Shown here in pieces: positions 34,420 through 42,570 of a DNA stretch of 64,000 nucleotides. The position numbers and the translations under genes are program-made. Positions within the stretch are counted from its first letter, which is position 1; every line of letters starts with the position of its first letter. Origin of the DNA: Adlercreutzia equolifaciens DSM 19450. GTDB taxonomy: Bacteria > Actinomycetota > Coriobacteriia > Coriobacteriales > Eggerthellaceae. The DNA is taken from assembly GCF_000478885.1 (NCBI RefSeq), contig NC_022567.1, positions 1,736,001 through 1,800,000 on the forward strand, given 5' to 3'. Below the pieces are notes generated by a model. It was not told the origin of the DNA, ran no database searches, and was given only the letters and a program-made list of their open reading frames with translations.

Positions 34420-35367
34420 ATGAAGCATATCCCGAACGCATACGCGGAGGGCGCCCCTGCGACGCCCTCCCCTCCTCCCGACATCTACGACGAGGTGGCC
34501 TACGCCTACGACGGCTCCCTGGAAGGGCTGCTCTCGGCCGTCTTCGCCGCCTACGAGCGCCGCGAGCGTCCCACCGATGTCGCGCCGGAAGAGCGCCTGC
34601 AGCCCCGTCTCGGCCAGCGCGTGGCGCTCATCCCCACCGACCAGGACCGGGCCCTGCGCGTCATGAGCACCCTGCGCCGCCAGTGCGGCCGCGCGGCAGC
34701 CCTGGCGGTGACCCGCGCCGCTTGCTCGGACGAGCCGGATGCGGGCACGGCGGTCTACCGCTTCGTGCGCTATGCCATCGACGAGCAGAAGCATCGCGCA
34801 TGCGAGCACTGCCGCAAGCGCGCCTCCTGCGCAGGCCGCGGCGGCATGGGGCCGTGCCCCAAGCAGCGGGGTCGCGCCTTCTCGGACATCACCCACCCAG
34901 CAGTAGAGCGGCTCTTCCGCATTTCGCGCTCGGTCGGTCAGGAATGCGAGCATATGCGCCAGTTCGTGCGCTTCCAGCACCTCGCCGGCGAAGGAGCCGA
35001 TGTGTGGTTCGCCCGCGTGAACCCGAAGGCGTCGGTGGTGCCGCTCATCATGGATCATTTCGTGGAACGGCTCGGCGTGCAGCCCTTCATCATCTACGAC
35101 GAGGTGCACCATCTCGCCGGCGTCTACGACGGCGGCGACTGGCAGCTGGTGAACACCGAGGGCGCCGGCGACTTGGAACGGGCGCTGCCCGACCGCACCG
35201 CCGACGAGGCCCTCATGAGCGAGGCCTGGCGCACCTTCTACAAAAGCGTCTCCATCGACGCCCGCTACCACCCGGAGCTGCGCCGGCAGTTCATGCCCAA
35301 GCGCTTCTGGAAGAACCTCACCGAGCTGCAGGAAAGCCCTGCCGCCCTGCGCACCGCGCTACGCTGA
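34420..35367 (+). CDS. DUF4130 / TIGR03915-type DNA metabolism protein with four-cysteine cluster
   Basis: Partner of the upstream radical SAM protein; the family is annotated only as probable DNA metabolism. The conserved core is DGSLEGLLSAVFAAYERRE near the start, then RQFVRFQ, VNPKASVVPLIMDHFVERL (in two parts), FIIYDEVHHLAGVY and FYKSVSIDARYHPELRRQFM with WKNLTEL at the end. Residues 128-146 hold Cys-x2-Cys-x5-Cys-x8-Cys, which could bind zinc or an iron-sulphur cluster. The ATG at 34420 has AGGTGG before it. It starts 9 bp after the radical SAM stop. Confidence 0.85.
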   Translation: MKHIPNAYAEGAPATPSPPPDIYDEVAYAYDGSLEGLLSAVFAAYERRERPTDVAPEERLQPRLGQRVALIPTDQDRALRVMSTLRRQCGRAAALAVTRAACSDEPDAGTAVYRFVRYAIDEQKHRACEHCRKRASCAGRGGMGPCPKQRGRAFSDITHPAVERLFRISRSVGQECEHMRQFVRFQHLAGEGADVWFARVNPKASVVPLIMDHFVERLGVQPFIIYDEVHHLAGVYDGGDWQLVNTEGAGDLERALPDRTADEALMSEAWRTFYKSVSIDARYHPELRRQFMPKRFWKNLTELQESPAALRTALR

Positions 35368-35418
35368 GCGCGGGTGAGCCGCGGCCGCGCAAACATCCCC
35401 GCCGGTGCGACGACAGCC

Positions 35419-36321
35419 CTACAAGCTGAATACCAGCTCGCTGGTCGGGGCGGTCAGCTTGCCGGGCACGGGACGCTCGCACTCGTAGGAAATCCCCACG
35501 GCCGGCCCCACGTGCACGCCGATGACCGGACTGACGGGCAGCACCTCCACCGCGTGTCCCACCACCGGCTCGATAGCCTCGCGCGCCCATTTGATGGCGG
35601 GGGCCGCCGATCCGATGTAGTGCACCACCACGCGCTTGAGTCCGCACGCATCGATATCCTCCTTGAAGATATCGACCATGCGCGCCAGCGTCTTCTTCCA
35701 CGTGCGCACTTTCGCCAACGTAGCCGTCTCCCAATCGGCCACCGTGAGCACGGGGGAGATTTGCAGCAGACCGCCGAGCAACGCCGACGCACCTCCAATG
35801 CGACCGCCCGCCTTCAAAAAAGCAAGGCTCTCCGGCGCGAAGATGAACCGCGACGAGACGACCGAATCAATCGCCGCCTGCGCGCACCGCGTCAGATCGC
35901 CGCCCGCGTCGCGCGCATCGCATGCATCGAGCACCGCGAACATCTCGTCGCCGCAGTTCGACGTCGAGTCGATCAGTGTGCAGCGGAACTGCTTGTAGCG
36001 CTCCTTGCAGGCCCGAGCGCTGCGCACCGCCCCCTCGAACGTTCCGGACATCTTCGACGAGATGAAAACCCCGAGCACCTCATCGGCCGCCTGCGCCGCC
36101 TTTTCGAAAATCGTCTCCATCGCATGCTGCGAGGGCTGGCTCGACGTAGGCGGATTGTCGATCATGTCGGCGATATCCTCGTAGAACGCATCGACGTCCA
36201 TGTCGGCCTCGCGGTACTCACGACCATCCCGATTCACGAACAGCGAGACGACTTCGATATCGCGCGCCCGCACCACCTCGGCGGGGATAGAGGCGACCGA
36301 ATCGGTGACGATCTTGACCAC
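35419..36321 (-). CDS. DegV family fatty-acid-binding protein
   Basis: DegV (FakB-type) proteins bind a fatty acid for phosphorylation by FakA in Gram-positive bacteria. The 300 residues start VKIVTDSVASIP and include the typical ISSKMSGTFEGA, LIDSTSNCGDE, RFIFAPESLAFLKAGGRIGG in parts, VLTVADW and GVHVGPAVGISYE. The GTG at 36321 is chosen for the AGGAGA site. It stands alone, convergent with the DUF4130 gene. A second DegV gene lies 2.3 kb away. Confidence 0.9.
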   Translation of the reverse strand: MVKIVTDSVASIPAEVVRARDIEVVSLFVNRDGREYREADMDVDAFYEDIADMIDNPPTSSQPSQHAMETIFEKAAQAADEVLGVFISSKMSGTFEGAVRSARACKERYKQFRCTLIDSTSNCGDEMFAVLDACDARDAGGDLTRCAQAAIDSVVSSRFIFAPESLAFLKAGGRIGGASALLGGLLQISPVLTVADWETATLAKVRTWKKTLARMVDIFKEDIDACGLKRVVVHYIGSAAPAIKWAREAIEPVVGHAVEVLPVSPVIGVHVGPAVGISYECERPVPGKLTAPTSELVFSL

Positions 36322-36516
36322 GACTTCTCCTTTCAGCGAGGCGCCCGAAGGCATCCGCGCCGCACGCGACGGCGTATCGCGACGCTGCGGCCGCAATGGG
36401 GCATTTCTGCTATCGTACACCATGTGCGCAGTCGAAAACGCGCGCAGAGGAGAAGTTCATGCGACCGTTGAGCCAAAAGTCGGCTAATACTTTCGCATGC
36501 CGCTGACAGCTAGGCG

Positions 36517-37524
36517 CTACACGCCCGTGAAGTCGAAGGCGGGAATGAAGCTCTCCTCGGCGGCTCCCCCTTCTTGCCAGAAGTAGTCCTCCACTCCCAG
36601 CGCGTCAGCGAAATCCAGCAGCTCCTCGTACTCGGAATCGGGCACGGCGCACGCCAGCTCGGGGCTCGCGACCAGAGCCGCGGCGGCCCGCGCATCACCC
36701 GCATCAGCGGCCCGGGCGATCACCGGCGTGTACTGGTTCATGAGCGACAGGCGGATGTCGGCTCCGAAGCGCTCGTGAAGAAGCCGCACCACGGCCTTGG
36801 AGTTCTCCAAGGCCCCGGGCAGCATGAGATGGCGAACGACCACGCCGGAGATAAGGCGCTCCTGACCGCGAAACCCATCGTAGCGCGGGGCGCCCGTCGC
36901 CCCAACCATCGCCTCCAAGGCCGCCAGGGCCACCTCGGGGTAGTCGGCAGCATGGGAATAGCGAGCCGCAAGCTCCGCATCGGCGTATTTGAAATCGGTG
37001 AGGTAGGCGTCCACGAAGCCAACGTTGTCGCGCACTGCCTCCACGGTCTCGTAGCCGCCTGTGTTCCACAGCACCGGGAGCACCACGCCCTGCTCGCGGG
37101 CCAGGGCAACCGCCTCGCGGATCTGCGGCGCGAAGTGCGTCGGCGTCACGCAGTTGATGTTCAGCGCCCCGGCGCGCTCAAGCTCGCCCATAATGACGGC
37201 AAGGCGCTCGACGGTGATCGCCCGGGCCGCCTCGCCCAGGGCGATAGAGGCGTTCTGACAGTAGACGCAGCGCAGAGGGCAGCCGGAGAAGAAGATGGTG
37301 CCGCTGCCGTCCTCGCCGGAGATCGGCGGCTCCTCCCAGAAGTGCAGCGCCGCCCGGGCCACGAGCACCTCGCCCGCAGCTCCGCAAACCCCGCGCTCCC
37401 CCGCCGCCCGATCGGCCCCGCACCTCCGGGGACACAGCTCGCACGACGACGGCAACGTATAGAGGGGATGCGGGATGCCTTGACCGAGCGAGTTCCGCAG
37501 CGAACGGAAATGCCCGGTGGGCAT
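36517..37524 (-). CDS. Radical SAM protein, PflA-like (COG1313 type)
   Basis: Resembles pyruvate formate-lyase activase relatives. The radical SAM site is GCPLRCVYCQN (Cys82, Cys86, Cys89 from the chosen start). The N-terminal CELCPRRCGADRAAGERGVC adds a second cysteine set typical of this subgroup. DYPEVALAALEAMV and MNQYTPV fit the family. The start is uncertain: the ATG at 37524 lies inside structured repeat copy B and would add about 24 repeat-encoded residues, while a TTG at 37455 would skip them but has no ribosome site. The substrate protein is unknown. Confidence 0.82.
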   Translation of the reverse strand: MPTGHFRSLRNSLGQGIPHPLYTLPSSCELCPRRCGADRAAGERGVCGAAGEVLVARAALHFWEEPPISGEDGSGTIFFSGCPLRCVYCQNASIALGEAARAITVERLAVIMGELERAGALNINCVTPTHFAPQIREAVALAREQGVVLPVLWNTGGYETVEAVRDNVGFVDAYLTDFKYADAELAARYSHAADYPEVALAALEAMVGATGAPRYDGFRGQERLISGVVVRHLMLPGALENSKAVVRLLHERFGADIRLSLMNQYTPVIARAADAGDARAAAALVASPELACAVPDSEYEELLDFADALGVEDYFWQEGGAAEESFIPAFDFTGV

Positions 37525-37567
37525 TTCCGCCGAGCGAGGACTGTCTGAGCGAATCAAGGTATCCCGC
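37470..37567 (+). repeat. Structured repeat element, copy B
   Basis: Outer stem GCGGGATGCCTTGA (37470-37483) with TCAAGGTATCCCGC (37554-37567); loop strand GACCGAGCGAGTTCCGCAG (37482-37500); inner stem CGGAAATGCCC (37505-37515) with GGGCATTTCCG (37519-37529); second loop strand ending GGACTGTCTGAGCGAATC (37538-37555). Loop strands are identical to copy A, but both stems differ. It lies antisense to the surrounding genes and overlaps the possible start of the PflA-like gene. Confidence 0.88.
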
Positions 37568-37591
37568 AGCCCCGGCCCTGGCGAGTCACAG

Positions 37592-38596
37592 CTAATTGGA
37601 GCTGTAATCGAAGTCGTCGTTATATGGGGCGAAGTCGTCATAGTCGTCGTAGTCGTGATCCTCGCGGAAGTGGTCGTGGCCGCAGCCGTCCTCGTCGTCG
37701 TAGGCGCTCCAGTCCTCGTCCTCCTCGGAGGCAGGGTGCCCATAGGCCACTTCGGCGCGGGTCCAGTCGAGCCCGGCCCGGGCCCCGGCCGCCTCGTCCT
37801 GGTACACCAGAGACAACGCCGCCGGCGCCATATCGGCTCCCCCGATGACCACCAGAAGCTCCAGCAGGTGCATGGTCGCCTCCACACCGGGCAGGATCAC
37901 CTCAGCGTCGTCGGCGGCCATGAGCGCCGCAGACAGCTCGGCCAGAAGCATCTCGGCCGTGTAGTCGCCGGTGTAGCGCTGCTGGCGCACGGCCTGCACC
38001 ACGGGATCGGCGGAGACGGGGCTGAACAGCGGAATCTGGTCGGCGTCCAGCGCCCCCACCGAGCGGGCCGAGGCATCGTCCAAGGCCACGGCCTCGATGG
38101 CGCTCACCAGATTGGCGGCCAAGGGCAGCGTGTGGGTGTTGCGCAGAAGCTGCGCGCGGCCCGGTGCCCCCACTTCCACCACTTCCCCGAAGATGGCGTC
38201 CAGAAGCCGGCGAACCTCATCGGTCAGCTCGGCTTCGGTGGCCACCGGCCCCAGAAGGTTCTCGCGGGCGAAGGCATCGGCGGCCACCAGCGAGCGCACC
38301 GTCGCCGGCGCCTCTACCATGACCAGATCGTTCACCGTCGCCACGGCGTTGATCTCACGGGCGAAGTTCGGCGTGGCGGCCGACAAGTCCACCAGCGTGG
38401 ATCCCGGAGCCGCCGTCGTGACGAGCCCCCCGTCGCCGAAGTACAAGTCCTCCAGCGCCGAGCCGGAGGTGGCGAACGTCACCACGATATCCGCCGAGGC
38501 GACATCGGACACTCGGGAGAAGCCGGCGTCGGCCAGGCGCCCCTCCACGGCCCCGATGAACGACGGGGCTCCCACGTAGGCGTACGACTTCGCCAT
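37592..38596 (-). CDS. 3-hydroxyisobutyrate dehydrogenase-like protein with acidic tail
   Basis: Belongs to the 6-phosphogluconate/3-hydroxyacid dehydrogenase group by overall pattern: an N-terminal Rossmann-like part, VVTFATSGSALEDLYFG, then GSTLVDLSAATPNFAREI, and an all-helical C-terminal half. The glycine-rich dinucleotide loop is weak (YVGAPSFIG), so cofactor use is uncertain. The last ~45 residues are Asp/Glu/His/Tyr-rich and not part of the family. It shares a TAATG overlap with the upstream DegV gene and is the second-last gene of the malic-enzyme-to-PflA run. Confidence 0.7.
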   Translation of the reverse strand: MAKSYAYVGAPSFIGAVEGRLADAGFSRVSDVASADIVVTFATSGSALEDLYFGDGGLVTTAAPGSTLVDLSAATPNFAREINAVATVNDLVMVEAPATVRSLVAADAFARENLLGPVATEAELTDEVRRLLDAIFGEVVEVGAPGRAQLLRNTHTLPLAANLVSAIEAVALDDASARSVGALDADQIPLFSPVSADPVVQAVRQQRYTGDYTAEMLLAELSAALMAADDAEVILPGVEATMHLLELLVVIGGADMAPAALSLVYQDEAAGARAGLDWTRAEVAYGHPASEEDEDWSAYDDEDGCGHDHFREDHDYDDYDDFAPYNDDFDYSSN

Positions 38597-39522
38597 TACT
38601 TGTCTCCCTTCACCTTGCGGGCGATGCGATCGGCCACGGACAGGTTCTCGCGCTTGTCATGGCCCCAGAACACCACGGCCAGCATATCGGCGCCCACATG
38701 AGACCCGATGACCGGCCCGATGTTGCACACCAGACACAAAAGCCCGGGCGCCTCCTTTTCCAGGGCCTCCTTCAAACGCGCGGCATCTTTGGGGCAGTCG
38801 GCGTGGCCCACAATGGCGACATGGGCCTGACCGGCGTCGTCGACGTTCTTCTTGTAGTACTCCGCCAGCTGCCTGATGCCCTTCTTGCGCCCCCGGGCCA
38901 CGCCGACCAACGACAGCGTCCCGTCCTCGGCAATGACGAGCAGCGGCTTTACATCCAGGGCGGCACCGGCCACGGCAACCGAGGCGGGAATGCGGCCGCC
39001 GCGGCGCAGGGCCTCCAGGTCGTCCACCATGAACTCCTCGTTCACGAAGCAGCGGGCCTCCTCGGCCCAAGCGGCCAGCTCGGCGGCCGACATGCCCTTC
39101 TCGTGCTGCACCAGCGCCTCGTAGACGAGCAGCCCCTCGGCCACGCTGGCCAAATGGGTGTCCACGATGTGCAGCTCGAAGTCCGGGTACTCGGCGAGAA
39201 CCTGGTCGCGCACGACGCAGGCGGCGTCGAAAGAGGCGGACAGCCCGCTGGAGAACGCCAGGTACACCGCCGGCGTCCCCTCCTCGCCCGCCGCCGTGAA
39301 CGTGTCGGTGAGCGTCTGCAGCGTCACCTGGGCCGTCGAGGGCTCGGCGCCCTTGCGCATGGCCCCGTAGAAGGCCTCGGCCGACACGGACTCGAACAGG
39401 TCGTCCTCGAAGGTGCCCCCGTCGACGGTGTAGGGGAACTTCATGAGCGTGACGCCTGGGCGCCGCACCACCGAGGCGGGCAGATCGCAGCAGGAATCGA
39501 TGATCAGGTGGCATTTCGCCAT
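38596..39522 (-). CDS. DegV family fatty-acid-binding protein
   Basis: 308 residues with the DegV pattern: LIIDSCCDLPASVV at the start, AFSSGLSASFDAA, IVDTHLASVAEGLLV, DDLEALRRGGRIPASVA, and VIGSHVGADMLAVVFWG. It likely delivers a bound fatty acid to a FakA-type kinase, which is not in this window. It lies 12 bp after pncB and its stop overlaps the next ATG by one base. It is divergent in sequence from the other DegV protein nearby, so a recent duplication is unlikely. Confidence 0.9.
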   Translation of the reverse strand: MAKCHLIIDSCCDLPASVVRRPGVTLMKFPYTVDGGTFEDDLFESVSAEAFYGAMRKGAEPSTAQVTLQTLTDTFTAAGEEGTPAVYLAFSSGLSASFDAACVVRDQVLAEYPDFELHIVDTHLASVAEGLLVYEALVQHEKGMSAAELAAWAEEARCFVNEEFMVDDLEALRRGGRIPASVAVAGAALDVKPLLVIAEDGTLSLVGVARGRKKGIRQLAEYYKKNVDDAGQAHVAIVGHADCPKDAARLKEALEKEAPGLLCLVCNIGPVIGSHVGADMLAVVFWGHDKRENLSVADRIARKVKGDK

Positions 39523-39534
39523 AGAGCGTCCTCT

Positions 39535-40989
39535 CTATAAAATATGTCGCAGCTCGGCCACCAGCGCCCGGCGGCGCTCGTTGAGGCCCAGCTCCAGACC
39601 AACAGGATAGGTGTGGGGGTTCAGCATACGCAACTGAGTTTCGTCAAGGGTTTCCAAACCAACACAAGCGCGGGCGCGGGCGGCCATGGCGCTGCGGTCC
39701 TCCGGCGCGAGCACCACCTTGCCGGCACGGGCCAAAGGACGCAGCAGTGTCTCGAAGCGCAGGCCCGAGAGGTTCTTCTGGCGCAAATCGTCCATGGGGT
39801 CCACGATGACCTCCCGCGCATCCGGCGTCTCGTTCACATCGAAGACCATGTCGCCAGCAATGCGGCCGTCGGACTGGTAGTACCGCCGCACGTCGAGCAC
39901 GCCCGGGGTGGTGAGCTTGGCGGCCGACTCGGAGATCTTCAGCCGCGCCGTCCAAGGGGCGTCCTCGCCCGCGCGAACCGCGGCCAGCTTGTAGACGCCG
40001 CCCAGAGTCGGCTGGTCATAGGCGCTCGCCAGCTTCGTGCCCACGCCGAAGGACATGACGTCGGCCCCCTCCTCCAGCATCGACTGGATGGTGTACTCGT
40101 CCAGATCGTTCGAGAGCACGATGCCGCAATCGGTAAGCCCCGCCTCATCCAGCATGCGCCGGGCCATCTTCGAGAGCCACGACAGGTCGCCCGAGTCGAT
40201 GCGGATGCCGGCCAGGCGCTCGCCGCGCTCGCGCATTTCCAGGCCCACGGTGATGGCGTTCCTGATGCCCTGCTCCACATCGTAGGTATCCACCAGAAGG
40301 ATGCAGTTGTTCGGGAAGATGCGGGCGTACTCGCGGAAGGCGGTAAGCTCGTCATCGAAGGACATGACCCAAGAATGGGCGTGAGTGCCCGAGACCGGGA
40401 TGTTGAAGAGCTTGCCGGCCAGCACGTTCGAGGTTGAGGCGCAGCCGCCCACCACCGCCGCGCGCGATGCCCACACGCCGCCTAGGCCCTGGGCCCGGCG
40501 CAGGCCGAACTCCGCCACGGGGCGCCCCTTGGCGGCGCGGCACACACGGGCGGCCTTGGTGGCGATGAGCGTTTGGAAGTTCACCATGTTCAACAGCGCC
40601 GTCTCGATGAGCTGGCACTGCATGATGGGGCCGGTGACCCGCACGAGCGGCTCGTGGGGGAACACGATCGTGCCCTCGGGCACCGCGTCGATATCCACCG
40701 ACAGGCGCAGATCGCGCAGATACTCCAAGAAGGCCGGATCGAACAAGGGGCCGCCGGCCGGGGCGTCCAGCGAGGCCAGATAGGCGATGTCCTCCTCGCT
40801 GAAGCGGAACGTCTCCACCAGGTCGGCCAGCTGGGCCATGCCGCAGGCCACCGCGTAGCCCCCCTTGAAGGGGTAGTCGCGGAAGTACATGGTGAAGCAG
40901 GCCTCCTCGCCCGCTTTCTCGGCGTCCCAGTAGCCCTGGGCCATGGTGATCTGGTACAGATCGGTGAGCAGGGCGTAGTCCACGTTCAT
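39535..40989 (-). CDS. pncB: Nicotinate phosphoribosyltransferase
   Basis: Makes nicotinate mononucleotide from nicotinate and PRPP for NAD salvage. The 484 residues start with LLTDLYQITMAQGYW and include FREYARIFPNNCILLVDTYD in parts, the substrate loop GLRRAQGLGGVWASRAA, GIRIDSGDLSWLS, and DVMSFGVGTKLASA. It has a GGGAGG site and is 15 bp after ricT. It sits in a long run of closely spaced genes starting at the malic enzyme. Confidence 0.96.
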   Translation of the reverse strand: MNVDYALLTDLYQITMAQGYWDAEKAGEEACFTMYFRDYPFKGGYAVACGMAQLADLVETFRFSEEDIAYLASLDAPAGGPLFDPAFLEYLRDLRLSVDIDAVPEGTIVFPHEPLVRVTGPIMQCQLIETALLNMVNFQTLIATKAARVCRAAKGRPVAEFGLRRAQGLGGVWASRAAVVGGCASTSNVLAGKLFNIPVSGTHAHSWVMSFDDELTAFREYARIFPNNCILLVDTYDVEQGIRNAITVGLEMRERGERLAGIRIDSGDLSWLSKMARRMLDEAGLTDCGIVLSNDLDEYTIQSMLEEGADVMSFGVGTKLASAYDQPTLGGVYKLAAVRAGEDAPWTARLKISESAAKLTTPGVLDVRRYYQSDGRIAGDMVFDVNETPDAREVIVDPMDDLRQKNLSGLRFETLLRPLARAGKVVLAPEDRSAMAARARACVGLETLDETQLRMLNPHTYPVGLELGLNERRRALVAELRHIL

Positions 40990-41004
40990 GAGTGAGGTGC
41001 CTCC

Positions 41005-42570
41005 CTAGTTTCCGGTGCCGTTGCCGCCGGGCTGCTGGCCCGAGCCCGAGCCCGCGCCCGCGCCGCCGTCGGCCTTGGGCTTGCGGGAGCGGCGCCGGCG
41101 CCGGGGCTTGGAAGCGCCCCCGTCCGCCTTGGCGCCCTCGCCCCGGGACGCACTACCCTGCTCGGCCCGCAGCCCCGAGGATTTCTGGCCCGGCCGCGGC
41201 GAGGCGCCCTTGGGCTTGCCGTCGCCCTGGCCGGAGCGAGAGCGGCCCTGGGAGCCCTTGGCCCTTTGCGCTTTCCCCTGGCCGCCCTGGCCGCTCTGGT
41301 TGCGCCCGCCGTCCTTGGGTCGCGCCCCGTCCTTGGGCCGCGAGGCCGTCCCGGAGCGCTGACGGCGCGGCTTCGGCGATGCGGCTCCCTCGCCGCGCGC
41401 GCCCTCCTCGCGGGAGGTGGACACGCGCTCCAAACCGCGCCCGTCGTCGGCCGCCGACAGCTTCGTGGAGCGGCGGCGCTTGCGGGGCGGGGCGGCCGGG
41501 GCCGGAGACGCCGCCTGAGCCCCCGCCGAGCGCGAGCTGCCACGCCCGCGGCCCTCGGAGCCGCTGCGGCGCGAGCGCCCCGCCTCGCCCGATCCTTTGC
41601 GCGATCCGCCGGTATGGCGCACCTTGGCGCCCTCGGCCAGCTTGTCGGCCCCGGTGAACTGGCTCGTCGAGAAGATGAGCGCCTCGCCGCCGATGAGCCC
41701 GCGATCGCTCGTCGCCTCTTCCCAAGCCTCCTCCCCCACGGCATTGGGCCGCGTAGCACCCTCGGGCGCCGGATCGAAGTCGGACAGGGGCACCTTCACG
41801 GGCTTTTCCCCCTCCACCTTCAGCGACACGATCTCCCGCGGCACGTCGTGATCGACCACCTTGGCAGGCCCGGCCGGCGTCTGCACCGTGGCGTTCAGCT
41901 TGGGAGCGCGGCCCTTGAAGTCCTTGTAGGCGTCGAACTCGTAGCGCAGACAGCACATGAGGCGCCCGCACAGCCCCGAGATCTTCTGGGGGTTCAGCGA
42001 GAGCCCCTGCTCCTTGGCCATGCGAATGGACACGGGGCAGAACTCGCCGCCGAGCCGCTTGCAGCACAGCTCCTGGCCGCAGTGCCCGATGCCGCCCACC
42101 ATGCGGGCCTCGTCGCGCACGCCGATCTGACGCATGTCGATGCGCACGTGGAAGCGGGCCGCCAGCTTGCGTACCAGCTCGCGGAAGTCGATGCGCTCCT
42201 CGGCCTCGAAGTAGAAGACGGCCTTGTCGCCGTCGAGCAGAAATTCCACGGACACCGGGTGCATGTCCTCGTGGTACTCCCGGGCCATCTCCTTGAACAC
42301 CGGCAGGGCCTCGGCGGAAGCGCGCTCCATCTCGGCCGCCTGCTCGATGTCCTCCTCGGTCGCGATGCGCTCCACGGGGCGCAGGGCACTCTTCAGCGCG
42401 CGCACCTGCTCCTCGGACACCTCGATGACCTCGCTCGCGGCGATGCCGAACTCGGTGCCCCGGGCGGTGCGCACCACCACGGGCATGTCCTTCTCTATAT
42501 CCAAATCGCCCGGATCGAACCATAGCGTCCGGGGGTTGAAGGTCAAGTTAATCGGTGCGACCCGAACCAT
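41005..42570 (-). CDS. ricT: PSP1 domain protein, RicT/YaaT-like, with long basic C-terminal tail
   Basis: The RicT/YaaT orthologue in Bacillus forms a complex with RicA and RicF that affects RNase Y and sporulation. Residues up to about 265 form the PSP1 core with the cysteine clusters GIGHCGQELCCKRLGG, FCPVS and GLCGRLMCCLRYE, which bind iron-sulphur clusters in the Bacillus complex. The last ~230 residues are a disordered Lys/Arg/Gly/Ser-rich tail not present in Bacillus. The ATG at 42570 is preferred for its GAGAGG site. It overlaps holB by 23 bp, the usual tmk-holB-ricT order. Confidence 0.9.
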   Translation of the reverse strand: MVRVAPINLTFNPRTLWFDPGDLDIEKDMPVVVRTARGTEFGIAASEVIEVSEEQVRALKSALRPVERIATEEDIEQAAEMERASAEALPVFKEMAREYHEDMHPVSVEFLLDGDKAVFYFEAEERIDFRELVRKLAARFHVRIDMRQIGVRDEARMVGGIGHCGQELCCKRLGGEFCPVSIRMAKEQGLSLNPQKISGLCGRLMCCLRYEFDAYKDFKGRAPKLNATVQTPAGPAKVVDHDVPREIVSLKVEGEKPVKVPLSDFDPAPEGATRPNAVGEEAWEEATSDRGLIGGEALIFSTSQFTGADKLAEGAKVRHTGGSRKGSGEAGRSRRSGSEGRGRGSSRSAGAQAASPAPAAPPRKRRRSTKLSAADDGRGLERVSTSREEGARGEGAASPKPRRQRSGTASRPKDGARPKDGGRNQSGQGGQGKAQRAKGSQGRSRSGQGDGKPKGASPRPGQKSSGLRAEQGSASRGEGAKADGGASKPRRRRRSRKPKADGGAGAGSGSGQQPGGNGTGN

